Shown piece after piece: positions 1 to 10,146 of a stretch of DNA of 64,000 nt (position 1 is its first letter; each line of letters starts with the position of its first letter). The position numbers and the translations under genes were made by a program. Source of the DNA: an uncultured Oxalicibacterium sp. (lineage in GTDB: Bacteria > Pseudomonadota > Gammaproteobacteria > Burkholderiales > Burkholderiaceae_D); assembly GCF_913776015.1 (NCBI RefSeq), contig NZ_CAJYMD010000076.1, positions 1 through 64,000 on the forward strand. Reading direction: 5' to 3'. The notes under the pieces are model-generated. The model searched no databases. It saw only the letters and a program-made list of their open reading frames with translations, and was not told where the DNA came from.

Positions 1-2447
1 ACGGCCCAGGCTTCTTCTGCCGTGAACGACAGCATCGGTGCCATCAGACGCAACAGACCATGCGTCAGATGCCAGATCGCGCTTTGCGCTGAACGGCGTG
101 CATGCGAGGTCACGCCGCAGGTATAGAGACGATCCTTGAGAATGTCGAGGTAGAAGCCGCCGAGGTCTTCCGTGCAATAGCCTTGCAGTTTGGACACGAC
201 TGGATGGAATTCGTAGCGGTCGTAATGCGCGAGGATGTCGGCTTGCAGCGTATGCATTTGCGCAATCGCATAACGATCGATTTCCAGCATATCGGCCACA
301 TCGACCAGATCCTTCTGCGCGTCGAAGTCGGACGTATTCGACAGCAGGAAGCGCAGCGTATTGCGGATACGACGATAGCTTTCCGTCACGCGCTTCAGAA
401 TTTCATCAGAGATCGACAGCTCGCCCGAATAGTCGGTCGAAGCGATCCACAGACGCAGGATGTCGGCACCCAGCGTATCGGAAATCTTTTGCGGTGCCAG
501 CGTGTTGCCCAGCGACTTCGACATCTTGCGGCCTTCGCCATCGACGGTAAAGCCGTGCGTCAGCAGCGCCTTGTACGGTGCGCAACCGTTGAGCATGGAC
601 GAAGTCAGCAGCGACGAATGGAACCAGCCGCGATGCTGATCCGAACCTTCGAGATAAAGGTCGGCAGGGAAAGCCAGCTCATCCTTGTGCGAGCCGCGCA
701 AAACGGTTTGGTGCGTACAACCAGAATCGAACCACACGTCCAGCGTGTCCTTGTTCTTCAGGTATTGGTCGGCTTCGTCGCCCAGCAGTTCTTTCGGATC
801 GAGTTTGAGCCAGGCTTCGATGCCTTCTTTCTCGACACGTTGTGCGATTTGTTCCAGCAATTCCGGCGTGCGCGGATGCAGCTCGCCGGTTTCCTTGTGC
901 ACGAAGAAGGCCATCGGCACGCCCCATTGGCGTTGGCGCGACAGCGTCCAGTCTGGGCGGTTGGCGATCATGCCATGCAGGCGCGCCTTGCCCCAGCTCG
1001 GGAAAAATTCGGTTTCTTCGATGGCCGTCAGTGCCGTGGTACGCAGGCTGTTGCCGCCATCTTTCGGCGTTACGTCCATGCCAGCAAACCATTGCGAGGT
1101 CGCGCGGTAGATGATTGGCGTCTTGTGGCGCCAGCAATGCATATAGCTGTGGCTGAACATGATCAGTTTGAACAGCGAGCCTGCTTCGGTCAGCGCGTCG
1201 CAGATTGGTTTGGATGCTTCCCAGATCGTCATGCCACCGAACAGCGGCAGCCACGATGCGTATTTGCCGTCTGCCATGACAGGCGCGATGATGTCGTCGT
1301 CCTTCACGCCGTTGGTCTTGCACGAGATAAAGTCATCCACGCCGTAGGCAGGTGCGGAGTGCACCACGCCGGTACCGCTGTCGGCGGCAACGTAGTCAGC
1401 CAAATAGATCGGCGACAGGCGATCGTAGCCTGCCTCCGCTTTTGCGAGCGGATGATGGAAGGCGATGCCAGCCAGTGCAGCACCTTCGCACGTAGCAATC
1501 GTCTTGCCTTCAAAGCCGTAGCGTTGCAGCACGTCTTCCACCAGATCGGCCGCCACGATCAGCAGCAAAGGTTGGCCGTCGCGCGCGGTTTTCACCAGTG
1601 CGTATTGCAGTTCAGGATGGACGTTGAGCGCCTGGTTCGATGGAATCGTCCACGGCGTCGTGGTCCAGATGACGATGTAGCCATTGTCGGTCGGCAGTGT
1701 CGACAGGCCGAAGGCCTTGGCGATCTGGTCGTGCTGAGCAAACGGAAAACCGACATCGATCGCTGGATCGCGCTTGTCCTGATATTCGACTTCGGCCTCG
1801 GCCAGTGCCGAACCGCAATCGAAGCACCAGTTGACCGGTTTCAGGCCGCGATACACATAGCCTTTTTCCATCAACGTGCCGAGCGCGCGCAGTTCGTCGG
1901 CTTCATTGCCGAAGTTCATGGTCTTGTACGGGTTGTCCCATTCGCCGAGCACGCCCAGACGGATAAAGTCTTTCTTCTGGCGTTCCACCTGTTCATTGGC
2001 GTAGGCGCGCGCCTTCTCCATCACTTCTGCGGTCGGCAAGCTCTTGCCAAATAGTTTCTCGATCTGGATTTCGATCGGCATACCGTGGCAATCCCAGCCC
2101 GGTACGTAAGGCGCATCGAAGCCGGCAAACTGACGGCTCTTGATGATCATGTCCTTGAGGATCTTATTGACGGCGTGGCCCAGGTGGATGTCGCCATTCG
2201 CATACGGCGGACCGTCATGCAGGATGAACTTCGGACGACCCTTGGAGGCATTACGGATTTTTTCGTACAGCTTCTTTTCCTGCCATTGCTTGACCCATTG
2301 CGGTTCGCGCTTGGCGAGATCGCCGCGCATCGGGAACGGCGTATCGGTCATGTTGACCGGATATTTGCTGGACGGCTTGTTCTGGCCGGCCGGCTTGGCG
2401 GCTTTGTTGTCTGGCTTGTTTTCAGTGTTCTTCTGCTTGTCGGACAT
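1..2447 (-). CDS. ileS: Isoleucyl-tRNA synthetase, 3' end outside window
   Basis: Class I aminoacyl-tRNA synthetase that charges tRNA-Ile with isoleucine in the cytoplasm. The reverse-strand frame opens at an ATG at 2447 (MSDKQKN) after a short Lys/Pro-rich leader and stays open to base 1, giving about 815 residues. The class I signature appears as [13 protein letters not shown] (HIGH box) near residue 65 and [10 protein letters not shown] (KMSKS loop) further on. The connective editing domain between them ([29 protein letters not shown]) is IleS-typical. Family members have about 930-960 residues, so the last roughly 120, usually carrying the zinc-binding tail, lie beyond the window. ribF lies directly upstream on the same strand with an 82-nt gap, the common ribF-ileS order that is often followed by lspA. 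Confidence 0.97.
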   Translation of the reverse strand, partial: MSDKQKNTENKPDNKAAKPAGQNKPSSKYPVNMTDTPFPMRGDLAKREPQWVKQWQEKKLYEKIRNASKGRPKFILHDGPPYANGDIHLGHAVNKILKDMIIKSRQFAGFDAPYVPGWDCHGMPIEIQIEKLFGKSLPTAEVMEKARAYANEQVERQKKDFIRLGVLGEWDNPYKTMNFGNEADELRALGTLMEKGYVYRGLKPVNWCFDCGSALAEAEVEYQDKRDPAIDVGFPFAQHDQIAKAFGLSTLPTDNGYIVIWTTTPWTIPSNQALNVHPELQYALVKTARDGQPLLLIVAADLVEDVLQRYGFEGKTIATCEGAALAGIAFHHPLAKAEAGYDRLSPIYLADYVAADSGTGVVHSAPAYGVDDFISCKTNGVKDDDIIAPVMADGKYASWLPLFGGMTIWEASKPICDALTEAGSLFKLIMFSHSYMHCWRHKTPIIYRATSQWFAGMDVTPKDGGNSLRTTALTAIEETEFFPSWGKARLHGMIANRPDWTLSRQRQWGVPMAFFVHKETGELHPRTPELLEQIAQRVEKEGIEAWLKLDPKELLGDEADQYLKNKDTLDVWFDSGCTHQTVLRGSHKDELAFPADLYLEGSDQHRGWFHSSLLTSSMLNGCAPYKALLTHGFTVDGEGRKMSKSLGNTLAPQKISDTLGADILRLWIASTDYSGELSISDEILKRVTESYRRIRNTLRFLLSNTSDFDAQKDLVDVADMLEIDRYAIAQMHTLQADILAHYDRYEFHPVVSKLQGYCTEDLGGFYLDILKDRLYTCGVTSHARRSAQSAIWHLTHGLLRLMAPMLSFTAEEAWA

Positions 2448-2529
2448 GGTCTGCTTTTCGAAAAGTATGCGGTGGATCAAACGGGCATCGCGACAGGCGT
2501 TTGCCATGGCGCGGGGGCATGTTTGATCG

Positions 2530-3522
2530 TCAAATTCGGTCGGTTGCCGAGGTGGCACCGTCGCTGCGTTGCGTCGGCAATTGGGCAAAGTAGGCACGCG
2601 CTTCTACTGCATCGCGCGCAATCGCGGCAGTCAGCGTGGGCAGATCGACGTATTTTTCCTCGTCGCGCAGCTTCTGCAAAAATTCCACACGCACCAGCTT
2701 GCCGTAGCAATGCTCGGCGTAATCGAAGATGTGCGTTTCCAGCAGCACGCGGCCGCTGTCATCCACAGTCGGACGCACGCCGATGCTGGCTACGCCCGGC
2801 AGTGGTTGTTCTTCCAGGCCGTGCACCTGCACGATATAGATGCCGGAAACTGCAGGGCGGTTATGCGGTACACGCAGGTTCAGCGTGGGAAAACCAATGG
2901 TGCGCCCGAGCTTCTGACCATGCACGACATGGCCGGAAATCGAATACGGATGACCGAGCAGTGCTTCCGCCGCTGCGAAGTCGCCTGCGACCAGTGCTTC
3001 ACGCACGGCTGACGACGACACACGCATCCCGCCGCTGGTAGTGACGGTCGCATGCGACTCCACCGTGAAACCAAATTCGGCACCCGCTTGCACCAGCGTG
3101 GACAGATTGCCGGCACGCTTGGCGCCATAGCAAAAATCCTCGCCCACGATCAGCCATTTGACGTGCAAGCCTTCCACCAGAATCTTCTCGACGAATTCCT
3201 GCGGCGACAGCGAAGCGAAATGGGCATTGAAATGCTCGACGATCACACGATCGACACCGGCCTGCGACAGCGAAGCCAGCTTGTCACGCAGGCTGGCAAT
3301 GCGCAGCGGCGCACGCGACGGATCGCCAGCACGCTCGGCAAAGAACTCACGCGGATGCGGTTCAAAGGTCATCACCGCCGACTCCAGCCCCAGCGACGAA
3401 GCAGCTTCGCGCAGACGCGCCAGCAGCGCCTGATGGCCGCGATGCACGCCGTCGAAATTGCCGATCGCCAGCGCACACGGCGCACGCGAGGCGGCATTGG
3501 GAAGTCCGCGAAATACCTTCAT
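2530..3522 (-). CDS. ribF: Bifunctional riboflavin kinase / FAD synthetase
   Basis: Makes FMN from riboflavin and ATP, then FAD from FMN and ATP. The N-terminal nucleotidyltransferase half shows [15 protein letters not shown] near residue 20, the characteristic FAD-synthetase motif. The C-terminal flavokinase half shows [20 protein letters not shown] and later LLETHIFD. The length of 330 residues fits the family. I chose the ATG at 3522 (MKVFRGLPN) because family members begin this way; an in-frame ATG at 3570 would add 16 residues. It is co-directional with ileS, 82 nt upstream of it, so the two are probably co-transcribed. Confidence 0.96.
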   Translation of the reverse strand: MKVFRGLPNAASRAPCALAIGNFDGVHRGHQALLARLREAASSLGLESAVMTFEPHPREFFAERAGDPSRAPLRIASLRDKLASLSQAGVDRVIVEHFNAHFASLSPQEFVEKILVEGLHVKWLIVGEDFCYGAKRAGNLSTLVQAGAEFGFTVESHATVTTSGGMRVSSSAVREALVAGDFAAAEALLGHPYSISGHVVHGQKLGRTIGFPTLNLRVPHNRPAVSGIYIVQVHGLEEQPLPGVASIGVRPTVDDSGRVLLETHIFDYAEHCYGKLVRVEFLQKLRDEEKYVDLPTLTAAIARDAVEARAYFAQLPTQRSDGATSATDRI

Positions 3523-3985
3523 GGGAATGGGAGAGAGCCTTGGCAGCGGATTGGCTGCAAAACCGGGCATTATAAATGGTTTTGAGGAAGTACTAGCCTA
3601 GAGAAGCCGCTGATGAGTGATCACCTTAGTTCATCCCTTTCTCGTTGGACGTAAAAGCTGAAAGAGAAAGAAAAGCAAAAAATCCGCGAAATGACATTGA
3701 GATGTCCGGGATCGTTGCTCAAAATTCAAAACTTCATCCAGCATTTATTGCATAAAACCCCATATTTATGGGGATGTCTTGACACAGATAACACCTAGAA
3801 TTGTCTCTTTGTAATTTTATTGTTGTTGAGTCTTTGGCAGGTAGTTACACCCGGCACTTTCCTTTCTTGCCGCTACTAAGTGGCTAAGTATTCGCATGGG
3901 TGGGCATTATGGCTCTCTTCAATTCCGCTGACTGCAAAAAGGCATTGCCAGTCGGTCGTCTAATGCTCTCTGACGGAGTTCATTC
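3523..3985. other. Intergenic region, ribF to exported hypothetical gene
   Basis: This 463-nt stretch holds the divergent 5' flanks of ribF and the exported hypothetical gene. It is AT-richer than the flanking genes and has no convincing ORF. A small perfect inverted repeat (CCCCAT, 4-nt loop, ATGGGG) lies near 3758-3773, just before a TTGACA-like hexamer near 3779. I found no well-spaced -10 box for that hexamer, so no promoter is claimed. Confidence 0.5.
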
Positions 3986-4579
3986 ATGTGTCGCATTGCA
4001 CAGGTTGTACTGTTGCTTTTGGTGTTTTGTCGTATTTCGGTAGCTGAAGAGGTATTGCCGGTTGTCAGTGTTGATGGCGAGATTTTCGCGAAGAAATTTG
4101 TTGGGACGCCTCCTAATGGAGACAAGCTGCTGGAATTTGTTCGCGACAGCGAGTCATTCGATAATTGGACCAAGCTGATCGGCTATCGCTATCAACAATT
4201 GCCTGGTCTTGAGAATGACCCGATCAAATATGCAGTTTTTTTGGGGCAGATGGTGAAGCAGGCAAATCCACAAGCCAATTTCCAGATCATCAGGAACAAG
4301 CAGTCCGATGAGGCAATCATTGACTTCCTGACTTGGCCTCAGGATCAGAAATTTATGGAGCTAAACGTATTCCGGCTTTGGAAGAGCACGGATGGGAAAG
4401 CGGTTGTGTCTTTGCAGATTGCATACCGATTTTCGGTGCCGACGCCTGTTACCACGCGAGAAAGTGGAAATGACGTGGAACGGAAAAGAAATGAACTTAG
4501 AGAGCGTAGGCAGTTGTGGATCAAACATGCTGCCGAGTCAGATGTAAAGGCCATCGAAATGACCTTACTTCGTCAATAA
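3986..4579 (+). CDS. Exported hypothetical protein
   Basis: A 197-residue protein I do not recognise. Residues 1-20 form a signal-peptide-like stretch (short basic start, VVLLLLVFC core, probable cleavage after ISVAEE), so it is probably periplasmic. The mature part is mixed alpha/beta in character with FDNWTKLIGYRYQQLPGL in the first third, and it ends in an Arg/Glu-rich helix (ERKRNELRERRQLW). No transmembrane segment follows the signal. The gene stands alone between ribF and rsmE with AT-rich flanks, which gives no functional context. The start is the first ATG of the open frame, and the signal peptide immediately after it supports that choice. Confidence 0.75.
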   Translation: MCRIAQVVLLLLVFCRISVAEEVLPVVSVDGEIFAKKFVGTPPNGDKLLEFVRDSESFDNWTKLIGYRYQQLPGLENDPIKYAVFLGQMVKQANPQANFQIIRNKQSDEAIIDFLTWPQDQKFMELNVFRLWKSTDGKAVVSLQIAYRFSVPTPVTTRESGNDVERKRNELRERRQLWIKHAAESDVKAIEMTLLRQ

Positions 4580-4858
4580 ATTAACTTCCCTATGGGCTGT
4601 CAGCCTTAACTGTTTGTTGTTTCATTTATCTTTGGGCACCAACAAGATAGGTATTAAAAAGAGCGGAAAGAAAAAATTTACTCTTCCCCTCAGATGTTAC
4701 GTATGACTGCGCAGATGATTACATCAGTTATATGTAAATCCAATTGATATTCCTCTCAGGTAACAGCATTTCCTTACAATTTCCGAGAACGCAAAATTTT
4801 TCGAAATTTCGGTATTTAAGGAAATGAAAAACTTGTTCTTTGACTCCTGATAGTTTAG

Positions 4859-5584
4859 TTACAGCTCACCCCAAACCGCATTCAACCCTGCCACTGCTGC
4901 TATTCCTGCCGTCTCTGTCCGCAACACCCGGTGTCCCATCCCTAGCATCAGCACTCCATGTGCACTCGCATCATTCTCTTCCCGTTCCGTAAAACCACCT
5001 TCTGGCCCGATCAGCAATCCGACGGATTGCGGTGGATGATGCCGCGCCCAGTCGGAGAGAGATTGTTCAGCGCGCGGACTTAGCATAATGCGCACATGCA
5101 GATCTTGCTGCCCGATGTATTGATTGAAATCCACCGGTTCTGCTAAGGTCGCAAGGCGGTTGCGACCGCTTTGCTCTGACGCAGCTTCGATCACGCCTTG
5201 CCAGTGCTGCATTTTCTTGACGGCACGTTCGGCGGACAGGCGCACCACGCAGCGTTGCGAGGCCAGCGGCTGGATCGCATGTACGCCAAGTTCCACGGCT
5301 TTTTCGATGATCCAGTCCATCTTGGACGCTTCGGGCAGCGCTTGCGCCAGCGTAATGGCGTAGGGCAGTTCGGTTTCGATGGGCTCGAATAGCTTGATTT
5401 CGGCGCTGGCGCGCTTCTTTTCGATGCTGCCGAGAACGGCGGTGTACTGGCCGCCTTCGCCATTGAAGAGCGTGATCAGGTCGCCCACGTTCAGGCGAAC
5501 GACTTGAATATGGTGCGCTACATGGTCGGGCAGGGCGATGGTGTCGCCGATGGCGAGCGGTTGCGGGCAGAAAAAGCGGGGCAT
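4859..5584 (-). CDS. rsmE: 16S rRNA (uracil-1498-N3)-methyltransferase
   Basis: SAM-dependent SPOUT methyltransferase that modifies U1498 of 16S rRNA. The 241-residue protein starts MPRFFCPQPL with a PUA-like N-terminal part. It carries AQALPEASKMDWIIEKAVELGV in the middle and the knotted SAM-binding region near the C-terminus (GLLIGPEGGFTEREE, then LGHRVLRTETA-type sequence). I chose the ATG at 5584 over an upstream one because family members begin MPRFF and the upstream extension has no homology-like character. It is divergent from tkt. Confidence 0.95.
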   Translation of the reverse strand: MPRFFCPQPLAIGDTIALPDHVAHHIQVVRLNVGDLITLFNGEGGQYTAVLGSIEKKRASAEIKLFEPIETELPYAITLAQALPEASKMDWIIEKAVELGVHAIQPLASQRCVVRLSAERAVKKMQHWQGVIEAASEQSGRNRLATLAEPVDFNQYIGQQDLHVRIMLSPRAEQSLSDWARHHPPQSVGLLIGPEGGFTEREENDASAHGVLMLGMGHRVLRTETAGIAAVAGLNAVWGEL

Positions 5585-5762
5585 GGCGGGATTCCGGCAG
5601 GGCGTCGCAACGATGCGACTGTAAAAGATTTCACCAACGGCGATTTTAGTCTGTGCCGAGCACTCTGGTAAAATAGCGGGCTTCACAACCCCTTGTTTTT
5701 TCAACGAGGGATCGGCTGCTTTTGCCGGTTTCGAGATTCTTTCCACCGCTCTCACACCAAAC

Positions 5763-7757
5763 ATGACTTCCTCGCTCCCGACCACCAAAATGGCTAACGC
5801 GATCCGCGCGCTGGCAATGGATGCTGTTCAAAAGGCCAATTCCGGTCACCCAGGCATGCCGATGGGCATGGCCGAAATTGCCGTTGCCCTGTGGTCGAAG
5901 CATTACGCGCACAATCCGGCTGATCCGAAATGGGTCAATCGCGACCGTTTCATCATCTCGAACGGTCACGGCTCCATGCTGCACTATGCGCTGTTGCACC
6001 TGACGGGTTACGACCTGCCGATGGAAGAGCTGCGCAATTTCCGTCAGATGCATTCGAAAACCCCAGGCCATCCTGAAGTGGATGTCACGCCGGGTATCGA
6101 AACCACGACCGGCCCGCTGGGTCAGGGCATCACCAATGCGGTTGGCATGGCGCTGGCTGAAAAGTTGTTGGCGGCGGAATTCAATCGTCCTGGTCACGAC
6201 ATCATCGATCACCACACCTATGTATTCCTCGGCGATGGCTGTTTGATGGAAGGCATTTCGCACGAAGCCTGCTCGCTGGCCGGCACGCTCAAGTTGTCGA
6301 AGCTGATCGCGCTGTATGACGACAATGGCATTTCGATCGATGGCCATGTCGAAGGCTGGTTCACCGACGATACGCCGAAGCGTTTCGAGTCCTACAACTG
6401 GAACGTGATTCGCGCCGTCGATGGTCACGATGTAAATGCCATCGATGCCGCCATTCAAGCCGCAAAGAAATCCGACAAGCCAACCCTGATCTGCTGCCGC
6501 ACCGTGATTGGCAAAGGTTCGCCAAACATGGCTGGCACGCACAATGTGCACGGTGCTGCGCTGGGCGACAAGGAAATCGCCGCCACGCGTGAAGCGATCG
6601 GCTGGAGCGATGCGCCATTTGAAGTCGCTGCCGATGTGTACACCGCGTGGGATGCAAAAGCAGCCGGCGCGCAACGCCAGAATGACTGGCAAGCCAAGGT
6701 CGATGCCTATGCCAAGCAATTCCCGACCGAAGCCGCCGAACTGACCCGCCGCATGCAAGGGGAACTGCCGGGCAATCTGGACAAGGCCGTTAACGAATAC
6801 ATCGCTGCCTGCGTCGAAAAGCAGGAAACCATCGCGACGCGTAAAGCCAGCCAGAATGCGATTCAGGCATTGGCACCTGTGCTGCCGGAATTCCTCGGCG
6901 GTTCGGCCGATTTGACCGGCTCCAACCTGACCAACTGGAAGGAATGCGTGGCCGTGCGTGGCGATCAGGCTGGCAACCACATCAACTACGGTGTGCGCGA
7001 ATTCGGCATGAGCGCCGTGATGAATGGTATCGCCTTGCATGGCGGTTACATCCCGTTCGGCGCGACCTTCCTGACGTTTTCCGATTACAGCCGCAATGCC
7101 CTGCGCATGGCGGCATTGATGAAAATCCGTTCCATCTTCGTTTTCACGCATGATTCCATCGGTCTTGGTGAAGATGGTCCGACGCACCAGTCGGTTGAAC
7201 ACGTTTCGAGCCTGCGCCTGATTCCGAATCTGGATAACTGGCGTCCATGCGATACCGTCGAATCGGCGGTAGCGTGGGAGCAAGCCGTCAAGCGCAGCAA
7301 GGGTCCAAGCACGCTGATCTTCTCGCGTCAGAACCTGCCGTTCCAGCAGCGTAGCGACGAGCAGATCGCCAACATCAAGCGCGGTGGCTATGTCCTGCGT
7401 GATGCCAAGGATGCGAAAGTCATTCTGATCGCCACCGGTTCGGAAATCGAACTGGCGACCAAGGCGGCGGACGAGTTGAGCAAGCATGGCGTTGCTGCAC
7501 GCGTGGTATCGATGCCATCGACGGACGTGTTCGATCGTCAGGACGCAGCATATAAAGCGAGCGTGCTGACGAAAGGTGTGCCACGTGTCGCCATCGAAGC
7601 CGGTGTGACCGACTTCTGGTACAAGTACGTCGGCCTTGAAGGCGGTGTGGTCGGTATCGATACCTTCGGCGAATCGGCACCGGCTGGTGTGCTGTTCAAG
7701 CACTTCGGCTTCACGGTCGAGAACGTGATCGCCACCGTCAAAAAAGTACTGGCGTGA
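5763..7757 (+). CDS. tkt: Transketolase
   Basis: Thiamin-diphosphate enzyme of the non-oxidative pentose phosphate pathway, transferring two-carbon ketol units between sugar phosphates. At 664 residues it has normal family length. Visible hallmarks are [10 protein letters not shown] near the N-terminus, the ThDP-binding stretch GDGCLMEG followed by [10 protein letters not shown], the transketolase signature region [12 protein letters not shown], and a C-terminal domain with ATGSEIELA. The ATG at 5763 gives [22 protein letters not shown]; the Met at residue 10 could also serve. The stop codon overlaps the next gene's GTG start by four bases, so the two are probably translationally coupled, and gapA follows. 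Confidence 0.97.
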   Translation: MTSSLPTTKMANAIRALAMDAVQKANSGHPGMPMGMAEIAVALWSKHYAHNPADPKWVNRDRFIISNGHGSMLHYALLHLTGYDLPMEELRNFRQMHSKTPGHPEVDVTPGIETTTGPLGQGITNAVGMALAEKLLAAEFNRPGHDIIDHHTYVFLGDGCLMEGISHEACSLAGTLKLSKLIALYDDNGISIDGHVEGWFTDDTPKRFESYNWNVIRAVDGHDVNAIDAAIQAAKKSDKPTLICCRTVIGKGSPNMAGTHNVHGAALGDKEIAATREAIGWSDAPFEVAADVYTAWDAKAAGAQRQNDWQAKVDAYAKQFPTEAAELTRRMQGELPGNLDKAVNEYIAACVEKQETIATRKASQNAIQALAPVLPEFLGGSADLTGSNLTNWKECVAVRGDQAGNHINYGVREFGMSAVMNGIALHGGYIPFGATFLTFSDYSRNALRMAALMKIRSIFVFTHDSIGLGEDGPTHQSVEHVSSLRLIPNLDNWRPCDTVESAVAWEQAVKRSKGPSTLIFSRQNLPFQQRSDEQIANIKRGGYVLRDAKDAKVILIATGSEIELATKAADELSKHGVAARVVSMPSTDVFDRQDAAYKASVLTKGVPRVAIEAGVTDFWYKYVGLEGGVVGIDTFGESAPAGVLFKHFGFTVENVIATVKKVLA

Positions 7758-8311
7758 CCGAAATCACCTTCCGCCGCGCCACACCCGACGACGCAGCCGC
7801 GATTGCCGCCTTGCGTGTCGATAGCTGGCGTACGACGTATCGCGGGGTGATGCCCGAAGCCTACCTCGATGGTATGAAGACCGAGGATAGCGTCGGTATG
7901 TGGTCGCAGGTATTGCAGGCCGATGTGCCCTCGATTGCGGTGTTCGTGGCAATGGCCGATGACGAATTGGTCGGCTTTGCTTCCGGCATGTTGTTGATGC
8001 CGCCCAAGCATGAGATCGATGCCGAACTGACCGCGATCTATCTCAAACCGATCGCGCAACGTGGCGGGGTTGGTCGTCGCTTGCTGGCGCTCGTGGCAGA
8101 AGCGATGCAGCAGCAGGGCGCACACGGTTTGCTGGTTTGGGTGATTGCCGACAACAAGCCGGCTCGCCAATTTTATGAAGAACTCGGTGGCGCGTTGTTA
8201 GTCGAACAACCGTTCACCTGGGATGGCCTCGACCTTATGGAAACTGGCTATGGCTGGCGCGATTTGCCTGCTTTGCAGCAGGCCTGCGCAAGCAAGCGGC
8301 CATCGATGTAG
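7754..8311 (+). CDS. GNAT-family N-acetyltransferase
   Basis: A 185-residue protein with the GNAT acetyl-CoA-binding fold. It begins [28 protein letters not shown], a common RimI-like opening, and carries the pyrophosphate-binding motif A as [17 protein letters not shown], followed by [22 protein letters not shown]. The substrate cannot be predicted. The start is a GTG overlapping the tkt stop by four bases (GTGA), which decides the start and implies coupling to tkt. gapA begins 43 nt downstream, placing this enzyme inside a carbon-metabolism gene set. Confidence 0.88.
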   Translation: MTEITFRRATPDDAAAIAALRVDSWRTTYRGVMPEAYLDGMKTEDSVGMWSQVLQADVPSIAVFVAMADDELVGFASGMLLMPPKHEIDAELTAIYLKPIAQRGGVGRRLLALVAEAMQQQGAHGLLVWVIADNKPARQFYEELGGALLVEQPFTWDGLDLMETGYGWRDLPALQQACASKRPSM

Positions 8312-8354
8312 TGACCTTTCTTTCGTTGATGTTGCAATTTTCTGGAGAAAAAGA

Positions 8355-9365
8355 ATGACAATCCGCGTGGCAATTAACGGCTATGGCCGTATCGGTCGCA
8401 ATGTTTTGCGTGCCCATTACGAGAGCGGCAAGAAAAACGATATTCAAATCGTCGCGATCAACGATCTCGGCAAGCCGGAATCGAACGCGCACCTGACCCG
8501 TTACGACACGGCCCACGGCAAGTTTCCCGGTACTGTTGAAGTCGATGGCGATTACATGGTCGTCAATGGCGATCGTATCCGTGTGTTCGCACAACGTGAT
8601 CCGGCACAGATTCCTTGGGGCGACCTGAACGTGGACGTCGTGCTCGAATGCACGGGGTTCTTCACGACGAAGGAGAAAGCTTCGGCGCACCTGAAGGGCG
8701 GCGCCAAGAAAGTCATTATCTCCGCACCTGGCGGCAAGGATGTGGATGCGACCGTCGTGTTCGGCGTCAACAACAATGTGTTGAAAGCGACCGATACGGT
8801 CATTTCCAACGCATCGTGCACCACCAACTGCCTGGCACCGCTGGTACAGCCACTGAACGACAAGATCGGTCTGATCAACGGTTTGATGACCACGGTTCAT
8901 GCGTTCACGAATGACCAGGTGCTGACCGACGTCATGCACGAAGACCTGCGCCGCGCACGTTCAGCCACCCAATCGATGATCCCGACCAAGACCGGCGCTG
9001 CTGCAGCTGTCGGCCTTGTTCTGCCAGAATTGAATGGCAAGCTCGATGGCTACGCGATCCGTGTGCCGACGATCAACGTCTCGATCGTTGATCTGTCGTT
9101 CATTGCAGCACGTGACACGACTGTCGAAGAAATCAACGCGATCATGAAGGAAGCTTCGGAAGGCGCGCTGAAAGGTATCCTGACCTACAACACCGAGCCA
9201 TTTGTTTCGGTGGACTTCAACCACAATCCGGCATCGAGCAACTTCGATGCGACGCTGACGAAGGTGTCGGGGCGTTTGGTGAAAGTGTCGTCGTGGTATG
9301 ACAACGAGTGGGGTTTCTCGAATCGCATGCTAGATACGACGGTTGCGCTGATGTCGGCGAAGTAA
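8355..9365 (+). CDS. gapA: Glyceraldehyde-3-phosphate dehydrogenase, type I
   Basis: NAD-dependent glycolytic enzyme converting glyceraldehyde-3-phosphate to 1,3-bisphosphoglycerate. The 336-residue protein has the Rossmann start [17 protein letters not shown] and the active-site motif [12 protein letters not shown] with the catalytic cysteine at residue 155. It ends with the family pattern [14 protein letters not shown]. The ATG at 8355 has a good ribosome-binding site (TGGAGAA about 8 nt upstream) and gives the canonical N-terminus. It is last in the tkt - GNAT - gapA run and is followed by an intrinsic terminator. Confidence 0.97.
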   Translation: MTIRVAINGYGRIGRNVLRAHYESGKKNDIQIVAINDLGKPESNAHLTRYDTAHGKFPGTVEVDGDYMVVNGDRIRVFAQRDPAQIPWGDLNVDVVLECTGFFTTKEKASAHLKGGAKKVIISAPGGKDVDATVVFGVNNNVLKATDTVISNASCTTNCLAPLVQPLNDKIGLINGLMTTVHAFTNDQVLTDVMHEDLRRARSATQSMIPTKTGAAAAVGLVLPELNGKLDGYAIRVPTINVSIVDLSFIAARDTTVEEINAIMKEASEGALKGILTYNTEPFVSVDFNHNPASSNFDATLTKVSGRLVKVSSWYDNEWGFSNRMLDTTVALMSAK

Positions 9366-9384
9366 GCTGTTCTGCTTCGAATGA

Positions 9385-9420
9385 AAAATGCCCCGCTGGT
9401 CGGGGCATTTTTGTTTTTTT
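9385..9420 (+). terminator. Intrinsic terminator after gapA
   Basis: A 12-bp perfect stem (AAAAATGCCCCG / CGGGGCATTTTT) with a 5-nt loop, followed by further T residues, 19 nt after the gapA stop. Confidence 0.9.
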
Positions 9421-9452
9421 TGATTGGGTTTGCGTTGCTTGCGGGGTTGCTG

Positions 9453-9716
9453 ATTCTGGATTCTCTTCGGAGAGGCGTGCCGGGGGTAGCCCGGCGGCTA
9501 CCTACTTTCTTTGCGTTCGCCAAAGAAAGTAGGCAAAGAAAGGCGACCGCACTGCCGCTGCCCCTGCGGGGTTCCCATCGAAGCAAAAGAGAAAATGGGA
9601 AGTGAGCGAAACTCGCTTCGCTCAGACAACGCTCACTTCTTGATCCCTTTTCTCTTTTGCTTCAATGGCATCGTCAAAGCGGACCTGTGGATCCGGCTCG
9701 CCTGCGGCATTGCCGG
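9453..9716 (+). repeat. Palindromic intergenic repeat, copy 1
   Basis: This segment is closely similar to 21118-21367 and shares its left end with an inverted partial copy at about 10018-10110. It contains two hairpins. The first is short: ACTTTCTTTG pairs with CAAAGAAAGT across CGTTCGC, near 9508-9536. The second is long, with arms around 9583-9612 and 9629-9669 containing GAAGTGAGCG and its complement CGCTCACTTC. Open frames across it have the compositional look of spurious ORFs and no start signals, so I treat it as non-coding. Repeats of this kind are, to my knowledge, common between genes in Oxalobacteraceae. It begins about 30 nt past the T-tract of the gapA terminator. Confidence 0.8.
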
Positions 9717-9875
9717 ATCGCGGCATTGGGGAGTTGGGCTGGTTGTTTGGGTGACTGCTAGTTGGTTAAAGACTTCTTTCAGTGAAGTACAACCAAATTT
9801 GTATTGCTGGACAATCTCGAATCGCGGTCTGACTCAACTCTTCGCATCTCCCCGGCAATGCCACAGGCGAGCCGG
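9692..9875. repeat. Inverted repeat pair bordering the centre of the palindromic region
   Basis: CCGGCTCGCCTGCGGCATTG near 9692-9714 recurs in inverted orientation near 9851-9875 with one change (CCGGCAATGCCACAGGCGAG). About 135 nt of unremarkable sequence separates the arms. The pair joins copy 1 of the repeat to the inverted partial copy on its right. Confidence 0.6.
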
Positions 9876-9888
9876 AATAGTCGTTCCG

Positions 9889-10016
9889 CTTGTACACAGT
9901 CGCTGATGACATGTGCAAATCGGATCAGAAACGGGTGTGTTTGAGCACGTAGTGCGAGTTTCGCCCGTTTCCCGATTTGTACGCGTTATCAGCGGGAACC
10001 CGAAGGGCTGTGTACC
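9889..10016. repeat. Long imperfect hairpin in the gapA-glnE intergenic region
   Basis: The outer arms GTACACAG and CTGTGTAC enclose CGCTGATGACATGTGCAAATCGG and its imperfect complement. Inside those, GAAACGGGTG faces CGCCCGTTTC. Together they form a roughly 120-nt imperfect stem. There is no coding potential. Confidence 0.6.
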
Positions 10017-10017
10017 T

Positions 10018-10115
10018 GCGGTCGCCTTCTTTTGCTTACTTTTCTTGGCGAAGCAAGAAAAGTGAGTAGCCGCCGGGCTACCCCGGCAAGTCTCTTCGAA
10101 GAGCCGCTAACAATC
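10018..10115 (-). repeat. Palindromic intergenic repeat, inverted partial copy
   Basis: On the reverse strand this segment repeats the left end of the copy at 9453: GTAGCCCGGCGGCTACT, a hairpin with CTTTTCTTG / CAAGAAAAG arms around CTTCGC, then GGCGACCGC. The long right-hand hairpin of the full copies is absent. Confidence 0.7.
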
Positions 10116-10146
10116 AGCAGCCACCAACGTTGCTAACAAAAAATCC

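Noticed and set aside
102-2054. 650-codon open frame on the plus strand opposite ileS
   Set aside because: Shadow of IleS, whose HIGH and KMSKS motifs are on the other strand.
5646-7703. 685-codon open frame on the minus strand opposite tkt
   Set aside because: Shadow of transketolase; same antisense composition and no recognisable motif.
9381-9906. Several frames of 70-130 codons in the gapA-glnE interval
   Set aside because: They fall in the palindromic repeat; similar frames appear in the other copy only because the DNA is repeated. Composition is Arg/Pro/Cys-rich and no ribosome-binding sites are present.
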